A stretch of DNA of 64,000 nucleotides from Carposina sasakii. Its lineage: Eukaryota; Arthropoda; Insecta; Lepidoptera; Carposinidae. Positions 43,401 through 53,400 of this stretch are shown here, in pieces (the first letter of the stretch is position 1; the number at the start of each line of letters is the position of its first letter). The notes under the pieces are model-generated. The model saw only the letters and a list, made by a program, of their open reading frames with translations, did not search any database and had not been told where the DNA came from. The position numbers were made by a program, and so were the translations under genes. The stretch covers positions 1,302,001 through 1,366,000 of the forward strand of contig CP053155.1 of NCBI GenBank assembly GCA_014607495.2, read 5' to 3'.

Positions 43401-46138
43401 CAGTGAAGCGAAGAAAGCCTCTGCTAGCAAGGTATGTATATAAGATCTTTTCAAAATTCGTGATTATCTTTTGACACGAAACTAGGTAGGTTAGGTAGGT
43501 ACTCGTAAATATTGAGAAAAAAAAAATCTGCTGTTCCATACAATCTAGAATAATTACTGTATGGAACAGCTGATATTATTTTGAGCGACTTTCACTATGG
43601 GACCAACTCGGAAAGATTAAAAAAAAATCAGCTGCTCCATACATTTCAGTGCAGTAATTTCGTAGTAGGTCCCATAGTGAAAGTTGTTTCTTTTTACCTA
43701 CCTAGTTATGTGTCAAAAGATAATCACTAATTTTGAAAAGACCTTATATATTGTATGCGCCACTATTTATTCGTTAAAATGTATTGTTAATGCAATTAAG
43801 AAATCCAATAACCCGTCTGCTTAAAAAAGAACAAAATAATGTACTTACATAATAAAAAAACTGAAAAGAAAAAAAACAAGCACTTAGATGTCCGGTGGTC
43901 TAGAATTCTACTGAAATTAATACTATTGAAGAACATAAAATATTTTCTAAATATCGTAACATAACAACTGAACAGCCAGGGTCCATTGAAATATTAGCTT
44001 GGCTGTCGGATAATGGATCCCGACTGTTCAGTTGTTATGTTACTATCATTAGAAAATATTTTATGTTCTTCAATAGTATTCATTCCATAATAATATTATA
44101 AAATTCTAGACCACCGGACATCTAAGTGCTTTTTTTCTTTTCAGTTTTTTATTATGTACATTATTTGGTTCTTTTTTAAGCAGTCGGGTGTTTGGATTTT
44201 TTAAATAATTTTTTTATTTTATACTTTTTTGTTATGAGTACCTAGCTACTAATAGGTACGCTTCAAGAAACATACTCAACATGCTCGGCATCAAGAAGTT
44301 TTCGTTTTGTTGCTTTCTAAATACTTATATGTGAGAATGGTTGTTACGCAACATTCAATCGCTGTAGATCCTAAACCAGGGGTTCCCAAACTTTGTTTAC
44401 TCATAGACCCCTTTTAAAATTTAACTGGTTCTGGTGGACTCCCTACAGCCCTACACCACATACAAATTAATTGTAAACCCCCATTTTTTCACGCTAACGT
44501 AGACCCCTATCGAGTCTCCTGTGGACCCCTGGGGGTCCATCTGGACCACTTTGGGAACCACTGTCCTAAACGGTTGGTCGAATCGAAAATGTTGAGAAAA
44601 ACCTAAAAATGATTTTTAATACCTATTCAACGATACCCCACTCGTTATAGTTTGTCACAAAATGGCGTCCAGTAGTCGCCATATTGGATTTCTAACGTCA
44701 TGTCTTTAGTGACACTCGCCTGACTAAGGGGAATCGATAAAAATCGGCCGAGGCGTTTGGACTGTGTAGTGCTTCAAAGGAACATACATACATACATAGG
44801 CTGTTAAATACAATACCAATCCTTTGCGTCGCGCAGTCGGATAAAAAAAACGTGCGGGATGAAATGTCGTGTGACTTTAGATTAAGAGTGTGTGCTAATT
44901 CGGTATCCTGCTAGCATGGTATGTTTGCTTGTCTCAGCAAGCTCATATTGTTTCACACAAAGCCTAAATTCAGACCTCGGAGTAAAGTTACACCATGTTT
45001 ACTCAATTAATGTGTTTCGTTTCAGAGGAAGACATCGTTTGCGATGCTGCGGGCCTCCATCCTGTGCAAAAACGTCGAGGTAGATGGCATCGCACCACTA
45101 GAGGTTAGTTACTTTACTTATTTCCTAGTTTAGTGCTAGATATTACATAAATGTATAATCGGTCATGAGGGTCACAACCTGGGGCCTTACACCAGCTCAG
45201 GTTATGTTACAATTATACGAGCGACAGCGAAGTTCGCAAAGTTATCGAATAATGACCAGCCCGCCCCTGACTCAAGTCAAGTCAAATTCGCCCTTGTATT
45301 ATAGAATATTATTTTTTCAGAATTTGTGTAAAATATTTGTTTTTCATGATTTTGTTTGAGAATGGATTATTGGATATAATGTAGCCAAGAAATAGATAGC
45401 CAAGTAACTTACGCGTTTATAATTTAGATACAAAATTACTCTAGCTTAATTTTTATAATTTCTAATTATCAGGGCACCCCCGGCACTCTTCCCCCGGTCA
45501 ACGTATACGCGACCCCTATGCGTAGCATCCTCAAATCTACTACAAAGAGTTGTTTCCACAAATCCGGCAAAAAGTCCATCAAAGTCGTCCTGTTCGACCA
45601 AACAGACGACGAGAAACGCGACAACCACGGCGACAACGAAAACAACAAGGAAATCAGCGAGAAAACCCCAGAAAAGTACAAGGAAATCAGCGAGAAAACC
45701 CCAGAAAAGTTCAAGGAAATCAGCGAGAAAACCCCAGACAAGTACGACGAAATCAGCGAGAAAACCCCAGAAAAGTCCAAGGAAACGTGTGAAATAAACG
45801 CTGACAGCGGTCTATCGTCTATGGATATGGACAGAGACAAGATAGACGAGGAGGGGAAAGAGAATTCGAAACGGAAGACGCGATTGATTAGACAGGACGC
45901 GACGGAGAATGACCTCAGTCCGGTCATGACTAGGAGTCGTCGCAAGTCGGTTAATGCGCAGAGTGAGGATAACCAATCACAGAAGAGAACGGGCAGACGT
46001 AACTCTAGGAGGAAAAGCGCTTTACGACCCTTGGACAGTGTCAATGTTATCGAAGGCAAAACGGAGGAAACGCAAACGCCTAAACGGTCGACGCGAAGAA
46101 AGAGTTCGACGAAAAACGTCGGCACTAAAGTGTTGTAG
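34438..46138 (+). CDS. mars: mars/HURP (DLGAP5-like), mitotic GKAP-domain protein, complete
   Basis: Coding exons: 34438-34441, 34637-34725, 34897-35944, 36455-36597, 38410-38515 (or from 38386), 39124-39176, 40158-40320, 43214-43431, 45026-45103, 45473-46138; 855 or 863 residues, all phases consistent. Residues about 30-380 are basic and disordered with a coiled coil (EAQKKIEHRKLQLEKWKEEK), the likely microtubule-binding part. The GKAP domain spans about 381-540: NVDYFRKQLASEIKRMTEMC, ARLLMSQKLQQFASLVERC, DLHGFWDMVFMQ, ENVEMRFKKLGELYSGWEVP. The C-terminal exon holds four 11-residue repeats (EISEKTPEK core). Human DLGAP5 has 846 residues. Family members bind spindle microtubules and aid kinetochore-fibre stability under Ran, Aurora A and CDK control. 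Start chosen because ATG-G joins exon 2 in frame to give MEKIFNFGALL. Introns carry many transposons. The exon 5 acceptor is the one uncertain site. Confidence 0.92.
36698..36845 (+). repeat. tRNA-derived SINE (family 2)
   Basis: The head GTGATAGCTCAGTGGTTAAG holds an A box; a B-box-like GTTCGATCCCAG follows. The body continues GCACGTAAAACTGTTGGTCC as in the 39.8-kb copy. In mars intron 4. Confidence 0.8.
36979..38125 (-). pseudogene. 5'-truncated non-LTR retrotransposon (Jockey/CR1-type RT)
   Basis: On the minus strand, 38118-37850 encodes RT core motifs (AFDRVDHDILL, APTGVPQGSHLGPL, and the catalytic YADD within HMYADDT), and 37653-36979 encodes the C-terminal domain (KAYRSLGFLIRTC, YYAYVRSILEYTCSVWSPQ). 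The frame is broken between the two (poly-T expansion around 37740-37850) and a TAG precedes AFDRV. The 5' end and endonuclease are missing. It is opposite in sense to mars, in whose intron 4 it lies. Confidence 0.85.
38605..38935 (+). mobile_element. Non-autonomous Helitron (TCTATACATA family)
   Basis: Starts TCTACATATA after A, ends with the hairpin CGCGGACGGAGTCGCG then GGCATCCACTAG before T. 331 bp, no coding frame. In mars intron 5. Downstream 38945-39070 holds a piece of related sequence (CATCAAAATCCGTTCAGTAG). Confidence 0.85.
39266..39510 (-). repeat. tRNA-headed repeat (SINE family 1)
   Basis: The tRNA-like part (about 39293-39365) and the flanks ACGTTTTTAGTAACGTT and CATCCCGATAGCTATGCAC match the copy at 5041-5320. 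In mars intron 6. Confidence 0.75.
39757..40036 (+). repeat. tRNA-derived SINE (family 2), longest copy
   Basis: Begins at AGCGGGAGGCGCAAG (head truncated), includes GCCTCGTAAAGCACGTAAAA and CTCTCTCCGGTCGTGTCGGC, and ends near GTAGAGATTGGTCGCC. It defines the full body of the family. In mars intron 6. Confidence 0.8.
40824..41204 (+). mobile_element. TA-flanked MITE (family A), full-length
   Basis: 381 bp from CAGGGTGTTTTTTCGTTGGC to ...CCAAAAAACATCCTG, bordered by TA. TIRs are short and imperfect (about 20 bp). It contains the family block GATGATGAGGAGATTCCGTA. In mars intron 7. Confidence 0.85.
41605..41806 (+). repeat. tRNA-headed repeat (SINE family 1)
   Basis: The tRNA-like part (about 41700-41775) has GGTGGCTCAGTGATTATAGC and the B box GGGTTCGATTCCC. 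Same flanks as the other copies (TAGCTATCAGGATGAAG; AATAACGTTGCCAATATG). Confidence 0.75.
42171..42282 (+). repeat. Dispersed repeat, probable LINE 3' tail
   Basis: Inverse match of 7138-7250 (GTACATCTCAACTATACCC to CCCCGTAAGGGATAAAGGCG). No coding frame remains. Confidence 0.55.
42285..42943 (+). mobile_element. Non-autonomous Helitron split by a MITE
   Basis: Helitron from TCTATACATATAATAAAA to GGGCGTCCACTAG, with a family-A MITE inserted at a TA inside it (42508-42841). Without the MITE it has the usual length of about 325 bp. In mars intron 7. Confidence 0.85.
42508..42841 (+). mobile_element. TA-flanked MITE (family A) nested in a Helitron
   Basis: 334 bp from CAGGGTGTTTTTTTGTGGCC to ...AAAATCACCCTG with TA on both sides. 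The Helitron sequence AACATATAGGCTAC of other copies is interrupted exactly at TA. Confidence 0.88.
43437..43750. mobile_element. Palindromic MITE beside the mars exon-8 donor
   Basis: Left arm TATAAGATCTTTTCAAAATT and right arm ...AATTTTGAAAAGACCTTATA are inverted, as are inner blocks (CACTATGGGACC/GGTCCCATAGTG; GTTCCATAC/GTATGGAAC). It begins about 5 bp after the exon-8 splice site. A degraded partial relative lies at about 1420-1510. Confidence 0.8.
43801..44198. mobile_element. Palindromic MITE, mars intron 8
   Basis: 398 bp. Left arm AAATCCAATAACCCGTCTGC... is mirrored by ...GCAGTCGGGTGTTTGGATTT. The arms cover about 190 bp each (CTTAGATGTCCGGTGGTCTA and inverse). No coding frame. Confidence 0.85.
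44377..44563. mobile_element. Short hAT-type MITE
   Basis: 187 bp from CAGGGGTTCCCAAACTTTG to CACTTTGGGAACCACTG, flanked by the exact 8-bp duplication TCCTAAAC (44369-44376, 44564-44571), as expected for hAT elements. In mars intron 8. Confidence 0.85.
45647..45778 (+). repeat. Four 33-bp tandem repeats coding for EISEKTPEK units in mars
   Basis: Units at 45647, 45680, 45713 and 45746. Each encodes 11 residues with core EISEKTPEK or EISEKTPDK. The bases are nearly identical between units, so the expansion is recent. Each unit contains T-P-x-K, a CDK consensus. Confidence 0.92.
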
Positions 46139-46566
46139 AACTTACGAATCGTGCATTGTTTGGTAATACAATGAAATGTTTTTTTTTTATTATAGTGTGT
46201 TAATGACAGTTTTATAGGCTATGTAGTCACCAACTTTTGCTGTAACTCATTTGTTCTCAAAGGTATGTATATTCGTTTCAATTTTGTACACTTAACATTG
46301 TGAGACGATAGTGTGCGACTGAGATAACGCTATATAAAGTCGAAGTTAGCCGACTATCTCTTTCTAAACATCGATATGTCCCAGTGATGACAAGTTTATT
46401 TGTGAATTTAACTAATATTACTGTCTTATCCTTTATAATCTAGTTAATATAAAAAGTAACATGTTGGGATAGAAAAACTAATCAAGACTTGATATTTGGA
46501 GATGTGAAAGGTTTTTTAGATCTGTTTTAGAAGAGTTTAATTTTGAAATGTAACTACTTCATTACT

Positions 46567-46764
46567 TACGTATTGTAACTTGCACTTAGCTCGTGCCTCG
46601 GAAAGCACGTAACACCGTTGGTCCTGCGCCTGATCTCTCTCCGGTCGTGTCGGCTTTCCGTCCCATCGGACTATGAGAGTGACGGAATAGAGAGTGCATC
46701 TGTGTTTGCGCACACACTTGTGCACTATAATCTCCGTGGAGATTGGTCGCCTTGGCGGTCGGAG
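46567..46764 (+). repeat. 5'-truncated SINE (family 2) in the mars 3' flank
   Basis: From TTGCACTTAGCTCGTGCC to GTGGAGATTGGTCGCC; same body as 39757-40036. It may lie in the mars 3' UTR: candidate AATAAA signals follow at 46826 and about 47574. Confidence 0.75.
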
Positions 46765-49700
46765 ATCATCGTCATCATTGTAACTTTCCTACTTAAATTA
46801 AATATTGATATACTAGTGCCTTTTAAATAAATGTACCAGAGGAGCGAATGAAGCTAGGGCGAAATGCCAGTATATATTGTAAAGATAAGTACCTTTTCCA
46901 AATAATACTTCGAATAGTTAATTCCCCATTGAATTTTGATTATACCAAGTATTATAATTATGCCAAATTGGTTGATGTTAAATCAAAATGTTTGTGATTG
47001 TGAGTGCCTAAATACATTATATTGTATTTTATTTCACTCTGTTTTATTGCATTTTTATACTATGTATCATGTTAACCCATTTTTAGCCAATATTTAGTAT
47101 TAGAGGACACTAAATTAATCTTGTTATTGTTATATTATAAGTACTCTAACGATAATATTAGTTCTTCTGTAAAAAATCGTCTACTTGTGTTATGTACTTG
47201 CATTATTTAAAGTTTTTATACACTGAATGACTTCGTAAATTTTTCGTTCGACTCAAAAAAGTCCCACATGGTAAGTGGTGAGCCTATCGTCGCTTTTCAG
47301 ACATAAATACATGAATCTAGGGACCGGCAACAATTACAATGCTTTTGTGCTCAGCGGGATTAAAAAAGAAACTGAGATTTGAGGTGTATAGCTGCAAAAC
47401 GGGCCTTAGCAAATTTAATATTATTTGATATTATTTAATGATTATTCGTACCTATAATTGCTGACTTTAAATAATTATAGTTATGTACTTTAACATGGTT
47501 TGTCTGTCTGTTGTATCAGTATTGGATACTACAAATCTATTAGATTATGTCGATAGCACAAGTAATTTAATTTTAATAAAGTTTTAATAATAACTGATGT
47601 CTTTGTTTTTTATCTCGCGTATTTTTTTATCCCTGTTTAGAATACATGCCTTCTCTTTTATTTAGGTAAAAAAGAATGAGATGGAAGGGGTGTTAATCGG
47701 AGATAACAAATTATGTGGGTAGACTGCGTTTATCAAATAGTCTCTGTCCTTCATGATAAACTAAAAAAAAGAATCTCATTATTTAAAAGCGAGGGTAGTT
47801 ATAGAAAAAAATTACCAGCAGCTGTTAATGTGCTGAATATTTAGCATTACGTCGGACTATCTACTCCGGATCGGACGACTTTCCGTTGTCCCGCCATCCA
47901 GGCAAAAGCAATAAAAAAAGATCATACGTCACGAGTGGTCATACAGAAAATCGTATATGTGAGAACTAGTGAACGAAAGTCGCTGGTTGATTTACCTACC
48001 ATTGGCTGTCGGGCGCCTGCGCAGGAGAATCATATACGAGTACCTACATGCAGTTCCAAAGGTAGGCATATACATTTTTCTGTATGTGTAATTATTGTGC
48101 CTACTATACGTAGGTATGTAAGGTATAGTTATGTTTGTTACGATTAGTTACGCTTTCGTTGTTATGTGATTGATTAATATTTATGTCATAGTCGAATTTT
48201 AATGTTCTTGAGCGTCTGTTCTTTATTCAAACACAATACCTACGCTCCAAAGGCAAACTTCCACACTAAAATAAATTTTTATAAGACTTCCGCCATGGCT
48301 GCCAACTTGAGGCGGTAAGCTACCGAAGTAGAGTTCGTTTCACCGTATAATTCCGATGGATGATGGCGCTAGCTACTATATGTATGACCACATTTTCTGA
48401 TTCGCTGCATGCACAAAATGTTAGTTCCGAAATCAGGCATAGGAGCTATTCTATGAAACGGACAGTAGCGAGTGCTCGCCAACGTACGTAAGTGGCTAGA
48501 GTCCTTTGGCGAGGTCCCATGGCCCAGTTAGCAGGCTGCCAAATTGTTCTGGTCTGAGCTACGTGCTGCCATAGTAAAAGAAATGATTATAGTGCATTCC
48601 GAAATAACATAATCGCGTGAGGAGGTCATTTTTGTTTGTCACCCTACGGCGGGTCCAGAAGGAGGATTATGTTTTTTTCGTGTGTTTGTTTGTATGTACG
48701 CGTACATATTTTTTCGCATTGATGTTTCTTATATAGTCTGATATAGTCTCAAGAACTAAAGTCTTATTCTTCTATCTGTATTCATATTTTGCAATAACAC
48801 ATTTCATCTAATGTGCGAGTAGGCAGACTTATAAAATGAAAAGGCAATTGAAGAATATTAAACGGCTCCATAATAATTACAATTTTCCGTCCCGCTCGAA
48901 ATCGCAGCGAGTCAGATTGTGTAAATCAACGCTAATGCCGCCAGCCTAAATGGCGCAGCTCCCGTAATAAGGGGTAATTTTGCTCGTATCTGGCAACACT
49001 GAAATGAAAATGGCGCGCGTTTCGTTTCCCGCCTCGTAGAATGTAACTTTTGCACAGATCTTGTGTGTGAAAGCCCGTTGTAACTTTATGAACTGGATAT
49101 GAAGACGTGATGTGAAATTGGGTGTGAAATTACCACCGAAATGTGTATAAGGTCTCATTATTAGTATTTCAAACTTTACATTGAACACGTAAGGTTGGAA
49201 ATATGCGGAACTGTTATATTTTGTACGTGTAGGTACATTACTTACGCAGTTCGTGATGATTACTATACCTACTAGGTACCTACGTTATTAACTTATGAAG
49301 GTATCCACTTGCGCCCGTTAGGATATGTACCTACGATTGATTTTTTCTTGTAGCAAATCATTGTGGCGGGTAACAAATTGGGCCTATTTATTTATTTAAA
49401 GTTTGATTCAAGCTTATTCGTAGCTTCGTAGCGCGTGCTACGAATTATAAGCCTACTACGAAGTAGGTGCTATCTTCGTGATATTATGAACATTAATTGG
49501 TTTGATTGATCCCACCATATCTACATAATCATAAATAGATAAATAACTATGTAGTTTCAAAATAAGCTAGTTAGGTATTTTATTTATTAATGAAATTATG
49601 TATATTCAGTAGTCGTAGCTGCTGGCGTGATGTCTACTTGCTAATGTTACTCTGCAAACAATATTTCTACTTCGGGGGAAAATGTAGGTGATCCACGCGT

Positions 49701-50899
49701 TTGAACGCGACTGGGACATAATGGATGAGAAAAATTATAATTAAGTAGTACTTACATATTTTTTCGTTATAAAAAAAAATGGTAGGCGTAGGACTCCTCT
49801 CGGTTCGGTCTGTGTGGTGTAATTTATTTACCACCGAATACCCATCTCTACCTATACCTAATATGTCGTAAACCGTTGAATGGTTATCTATTATTGCATA
49901 ATTATTTATTGGAAGTAAAATGGAAATAACCACAGATCTCTCAACCTTTGAGTGGTTTTCGTAGTTTTATTAGATACCAAGGTACCTAAGTACATGAATC
50001 TTTTTACAGCACGACACAAATAACTCCTAGTAACACCTCACCTAATCATTATTAAAGTTTACGTTTTAAGTTATATTGTCCAAAAGTCCCTTACAGATGG
50101 TGCACCCTACTCACAGCAGTCGCAATGGTTTATTAAAAATTGGATTTGTCTACTCTATATACTCGTAAGTAGTGCGCTCGGTTCAGTAAGTTATATCATT
50201 AATACACAAGGGGGAGTATTTGCTGTGTTACGGTAACAGGGGCTGCTTTTATTCAACCTGTGTGTAAAACGCGAATTTGCGTTGTTAGCTCATTGCAATT
50301 TGTAAAAAAAACATCGTTGGAGACTCTCATGAAAACGTAACAATAATATTAAGTTTTATCAAAATTGGTTCATTAGTTTTTGCGTTTAGAAGAAGGTGGT
50401 TTGCATAAGCGGGTCTAAAAAGTTTATTGACGTTTCATCTTCACTCATTTTGGCTAAAAATAGAGAAAATTGCGATATCACATTGCGCCTCTTAATACCG
50501 TAATTCCATATTGAGGTCAGTTAATGCAAAAACACTAAAATAATACTGTTTATAACTTAAACCGGCGTTTATTTTAATGTTTCTACATACGAGCTTACAA
50601 AGTAGTGAATTTACGCCTGCAGGCAGCATGGCGGCATTGCACTAGCTTTTTATTGTTTTTTGCCGATTTAACTGGTTGATTGCTACCTATGAAATCTTTT
50701 GAAAGATCAACTTAAAAATAGCAAAGAATAGCCGCTGGGCGTCTGGCCTGTAATCTTTGTTAGTAACCCTTGTAGTAAAGGTTTTTGTATTTATAGTCTG
50801 AAATAAGTAGGTAAAAGGCTATAGGGCACACGAAGTCGATTGAGGACAGTTTTGTCCAACCAAGATATGTGAATGATAAATTTGACGCTTTTTTATATA
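46765..50899. other. Gene-free AT-rich region
   Basis: No reading frame here looks like a protein I recognise, and none shows exon signals with conserved content. An isolated GC-richer part (48930-49080, with GGCAACACTGAAATGAAAATGGCGCGC-like sequence in pieces) might be a promoter or a first untranslated exon, but nothing supports it. AATAAAGTTTTAATAATAAC near 47574 is a possible poly(A) site. Confidence 0.4.
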
Positions 50900-51078
50900 C
50901 AGGGTGTAACAAAAAGGGTATGTTAAGCGAAAAGCTACGTAAATAGCCCACTGTAGAGAACCTATCTACAAAATTTGAGACTCGAAATCACATGAAATAT
51001 TGATAAATATGATAAACACTTTATTTGATGTATAGAGTACGTACCCTTTGTTAAGAGTGGCAACGAAAAAACATCCTG
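50900..51078. mobile_element. Chimeric MITE: family-B left half joined to family-A end
   Basis: Starts CAGGGTGTAACAAAAAGGG like family B (4352) and follows it for about 95 bp (to GAAATCACATG). It then ends GGCAACGAAAAAACATCCTG, the reverse complement of the family-A left end. TA borders both sides of the 179-bp unit. Confidence 0.8.
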
Positions 51079-51766
51079 TATACCAACCTATATGTAAGAC
51101 TCTTTATTACTTATCCTGTTAAAACTACTCGCGTCTACTCTGTTATCTAGGCTTTATTATTACTTTCTACTTTTATTATTAAAAAGCCTGTCTTATAATT
51201 AACTAGGGTGTACGTACATACATATAAGGATTATAGTTTAGAACAGTAATACGAGTATTTCCCTATATCTACTTAGATCATGATTGAACTGTAATTTGTT
51301 TTGTGTGTCATAGTTAAATAAATAAAAAAAAACCTAATTTATTTTTCATCCCTTGTCGGGTACTTTATACAGTAGACACCAGCTCTGTAAATAAGATTTG
51401 AATCCACCCCTTGCCCTAAGCTCTAGGGGTGAAATATATCGGACATTTTTCAAGGATTTACCCGCGAGGGATAGTTATAATGAGGTGCTCTGTTTGTGAA
51501 AGGGTGGGGTAAGACAAAAACATTTTATTTAATTAATTACATTAATGTTTGTTCGTGTTTTTAAGTAAAATTTTGTGGAATAGCTGCTTGATTCTACCTG
51601 CCACTAAGGGTCCGTATATACATAGTTTAGAAAGGTGCCTACCTATATATCTACTCGTAGTGTCACCACTGGTTTTACTTATATACATATGTCATTTTTA
51701 CCCATAGCAGCTTTGTCGGAGGATTATGTATTATGTAGGTACCTACATATGTAAATGTACCTACTC
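51079..51766. other. Non-coding AT-rich sequence
   Basis: No gene or clear repeat seen; short runs such as TACCTACATATGTAAATG recur as simple sequence. Confidence 0.4.
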
Positions 51767-52111
51767 GTATTGTACGTACTCTATATATCAAATAAAGTAA
51801 GTTTATGCAAAAATAAATGCTGGGAAACGATGTAATTTTAAAAAAAAATTACTTGATCGGGCGAAATTTATAGTGTCCAGTGTATATACTAGTTTTTTCA
51901 TACACACATATTAATTATTTCTCGTAAAAAAAATCTTGCTACACGCGTAAATGTGCATTTATGCAGAAAAATACAGTCTATTTACTCAAATTTGGACCCT
52001 AATATTTTGGAAATCAGACACTTCCCAGGTATGCTTCCACGGAGAAAAATGATCGTGATGATGAGGAGATTCCGTAGTTTTCAGGAACGTTCACGACCAA
52101 AAATCACTCTG
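51767..52111 (+). repeat. 5'-truncated MITE (family A)
   Basis: Starts within the family at CGTACTCTATATATCAAATAAA and ends ...CCAAAAATCACTCTG before TA. The last bases of its right end are changed (CTCTG instead of CCCTG). Confidence 0.75.
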
Positions 52112-52234
52112 TATAGGTAGAAATTTGAATGCTTTTATGATGGATAGTAGGTAAAGTCAAGGAAGGCTATAGATAGTGGTTAGGTTAGCTAAACAAAGGT
52201 TTTCTTTTGGTAGAAACGTTTTGATGACAAACCT

Positions 52235-52600
52235 TCGCCGAGTCGATCTAGAAAAGCTCTCCATAGGTAAAAATCTAACCGCTTACCTAAAACAAGGATA
52301 GAGAAAGGTATGCTTCGATGGTTTGGACATGTGGAAAGGATGGATGGAAGACGATTAACGAAAGAGATATACATATATGGCAGAAGTGAATGTCAATGCT
52401 GGGAGAGGTCGCCCTAGACGCACCTACATAGACCTAATTGGGGATGTGCTAAAAAAGGGCTAGTCAAGAGCACCCTAAAAAGGCGAGCATGTATAAAGAA
52501 TTTAATGAATGTGGATGAGGCGAAAGAGGAATGTTTGGAACGTAATAAATGGAGATCTGTAGTCTCTGCCTACCCCTATAGGATATAGGCGTGAGGTTAT
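52235..52600 (+). pseudogene. 3' tail of a non-LTR retrotransposon
   Basis: The plus strand reads, with breaks, [42 protein letters not shown] and WRSVVSAYPYR, the usual C-terminus of a LINE reverse transcriptase ORF. It has a stop after KKG and frame shifts, so it is dead. A CCTACCCCTATAGGATATAG tail follows. Confidence 0.75.
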
Positions 52601-52857
52601 GTATATAACCTAAAAGATTATTTTGTCAATAACGAAGGTGCCGAAGGTTGAAGACAAAAACATAATAAGTGTTATTATAACCCGGGAAGTTCCATCGTGG
52701 GTCTATCACTCTGCCGGTGGTCCGTGGTGCTGCGTCATGCGCACGCGCAGCGCTGCGTTACTAATTCGTTAGACAAGGCATTGGAGACTGTAGATTGTTT
52801 TTTTGCTGTTCTCATAAATATATGGGCATTATATTTAAAAAAAATCTTAGTACATTG

Positions 52858-53400
52858 GCTGGCTGTGTTGCCAAAATGGGGTAGCCAGAAATGCAAGATT
52901 GACAAGGAAATCCTACAGCCATAGCGGGTAGGGTTGCCACCTTTTTTTTGCATTTAAGGTACATTGGTTATTATAGGTAAGAAAAAAGTAAGTACCTACA
53001 TAGAATGAAAATAAAGTACAAAATATTCATTTATTAAAAACATATTTTCGATTCAGCACCAATCGATAAATTTCGTTTATTGATAAAATACTTAAGACTA
53101 AATTTTTCATAATCCCAAAGAAATCAAATCATACGAAACAAGGTATTTTCACGTACTTTTTTGTTTCATAAATTATAGAGTACAATTACCTGAAATAACG
53201 TACAATACTTTATTATAAAGTACGGGTGGCAACCCTAATAGCGGTTCCAGATGTAAAAGATTAGTGACAAGGGAGAACACCCCTGAGTTCTTTAGTTGAC
53301 TCTTACGACATGCACAGAAGGAGATGCAGCTGATTGATTCTAGTGAAGCCAAACATCAGCACAGCCTCTATGCTAACCTTACTACGAGTTGGTCACTAAA
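52858..53400 (-). repeat. Dispersed repeat copy, split by a hAT MITE
   Basis: GGCTGTGTTGCCAAAATGGG to GATGCAGCTGATTGATTCTA matches, in inverse orientation, 59885-60110. A small piece (CAAAATGGTAGCCAGAACTG) is also at about 8357. The parent element is not recognised. Confidence 0.65.
52929..53237. mobile_element. hAT-type MITE with TAGGGTTGCCACC ends
   Basis: 309 bp from TAGGGTTGCCACC to GGTGGCAACCCTA, flanked by ATAGCGGG/ATAGCGGT (8-bp duplication with one difference). Inserted into the dispersed repeat that continues on both sides. Confidence 0.8.

Noticed and set aside
45469..46125. 218-codon minus-strand frame opposite the last mars exon
   Set aside because: It is the antisense shadow of a real, repeat-bearing exon; the protein is low-complexity S/L/F-rich without family features.
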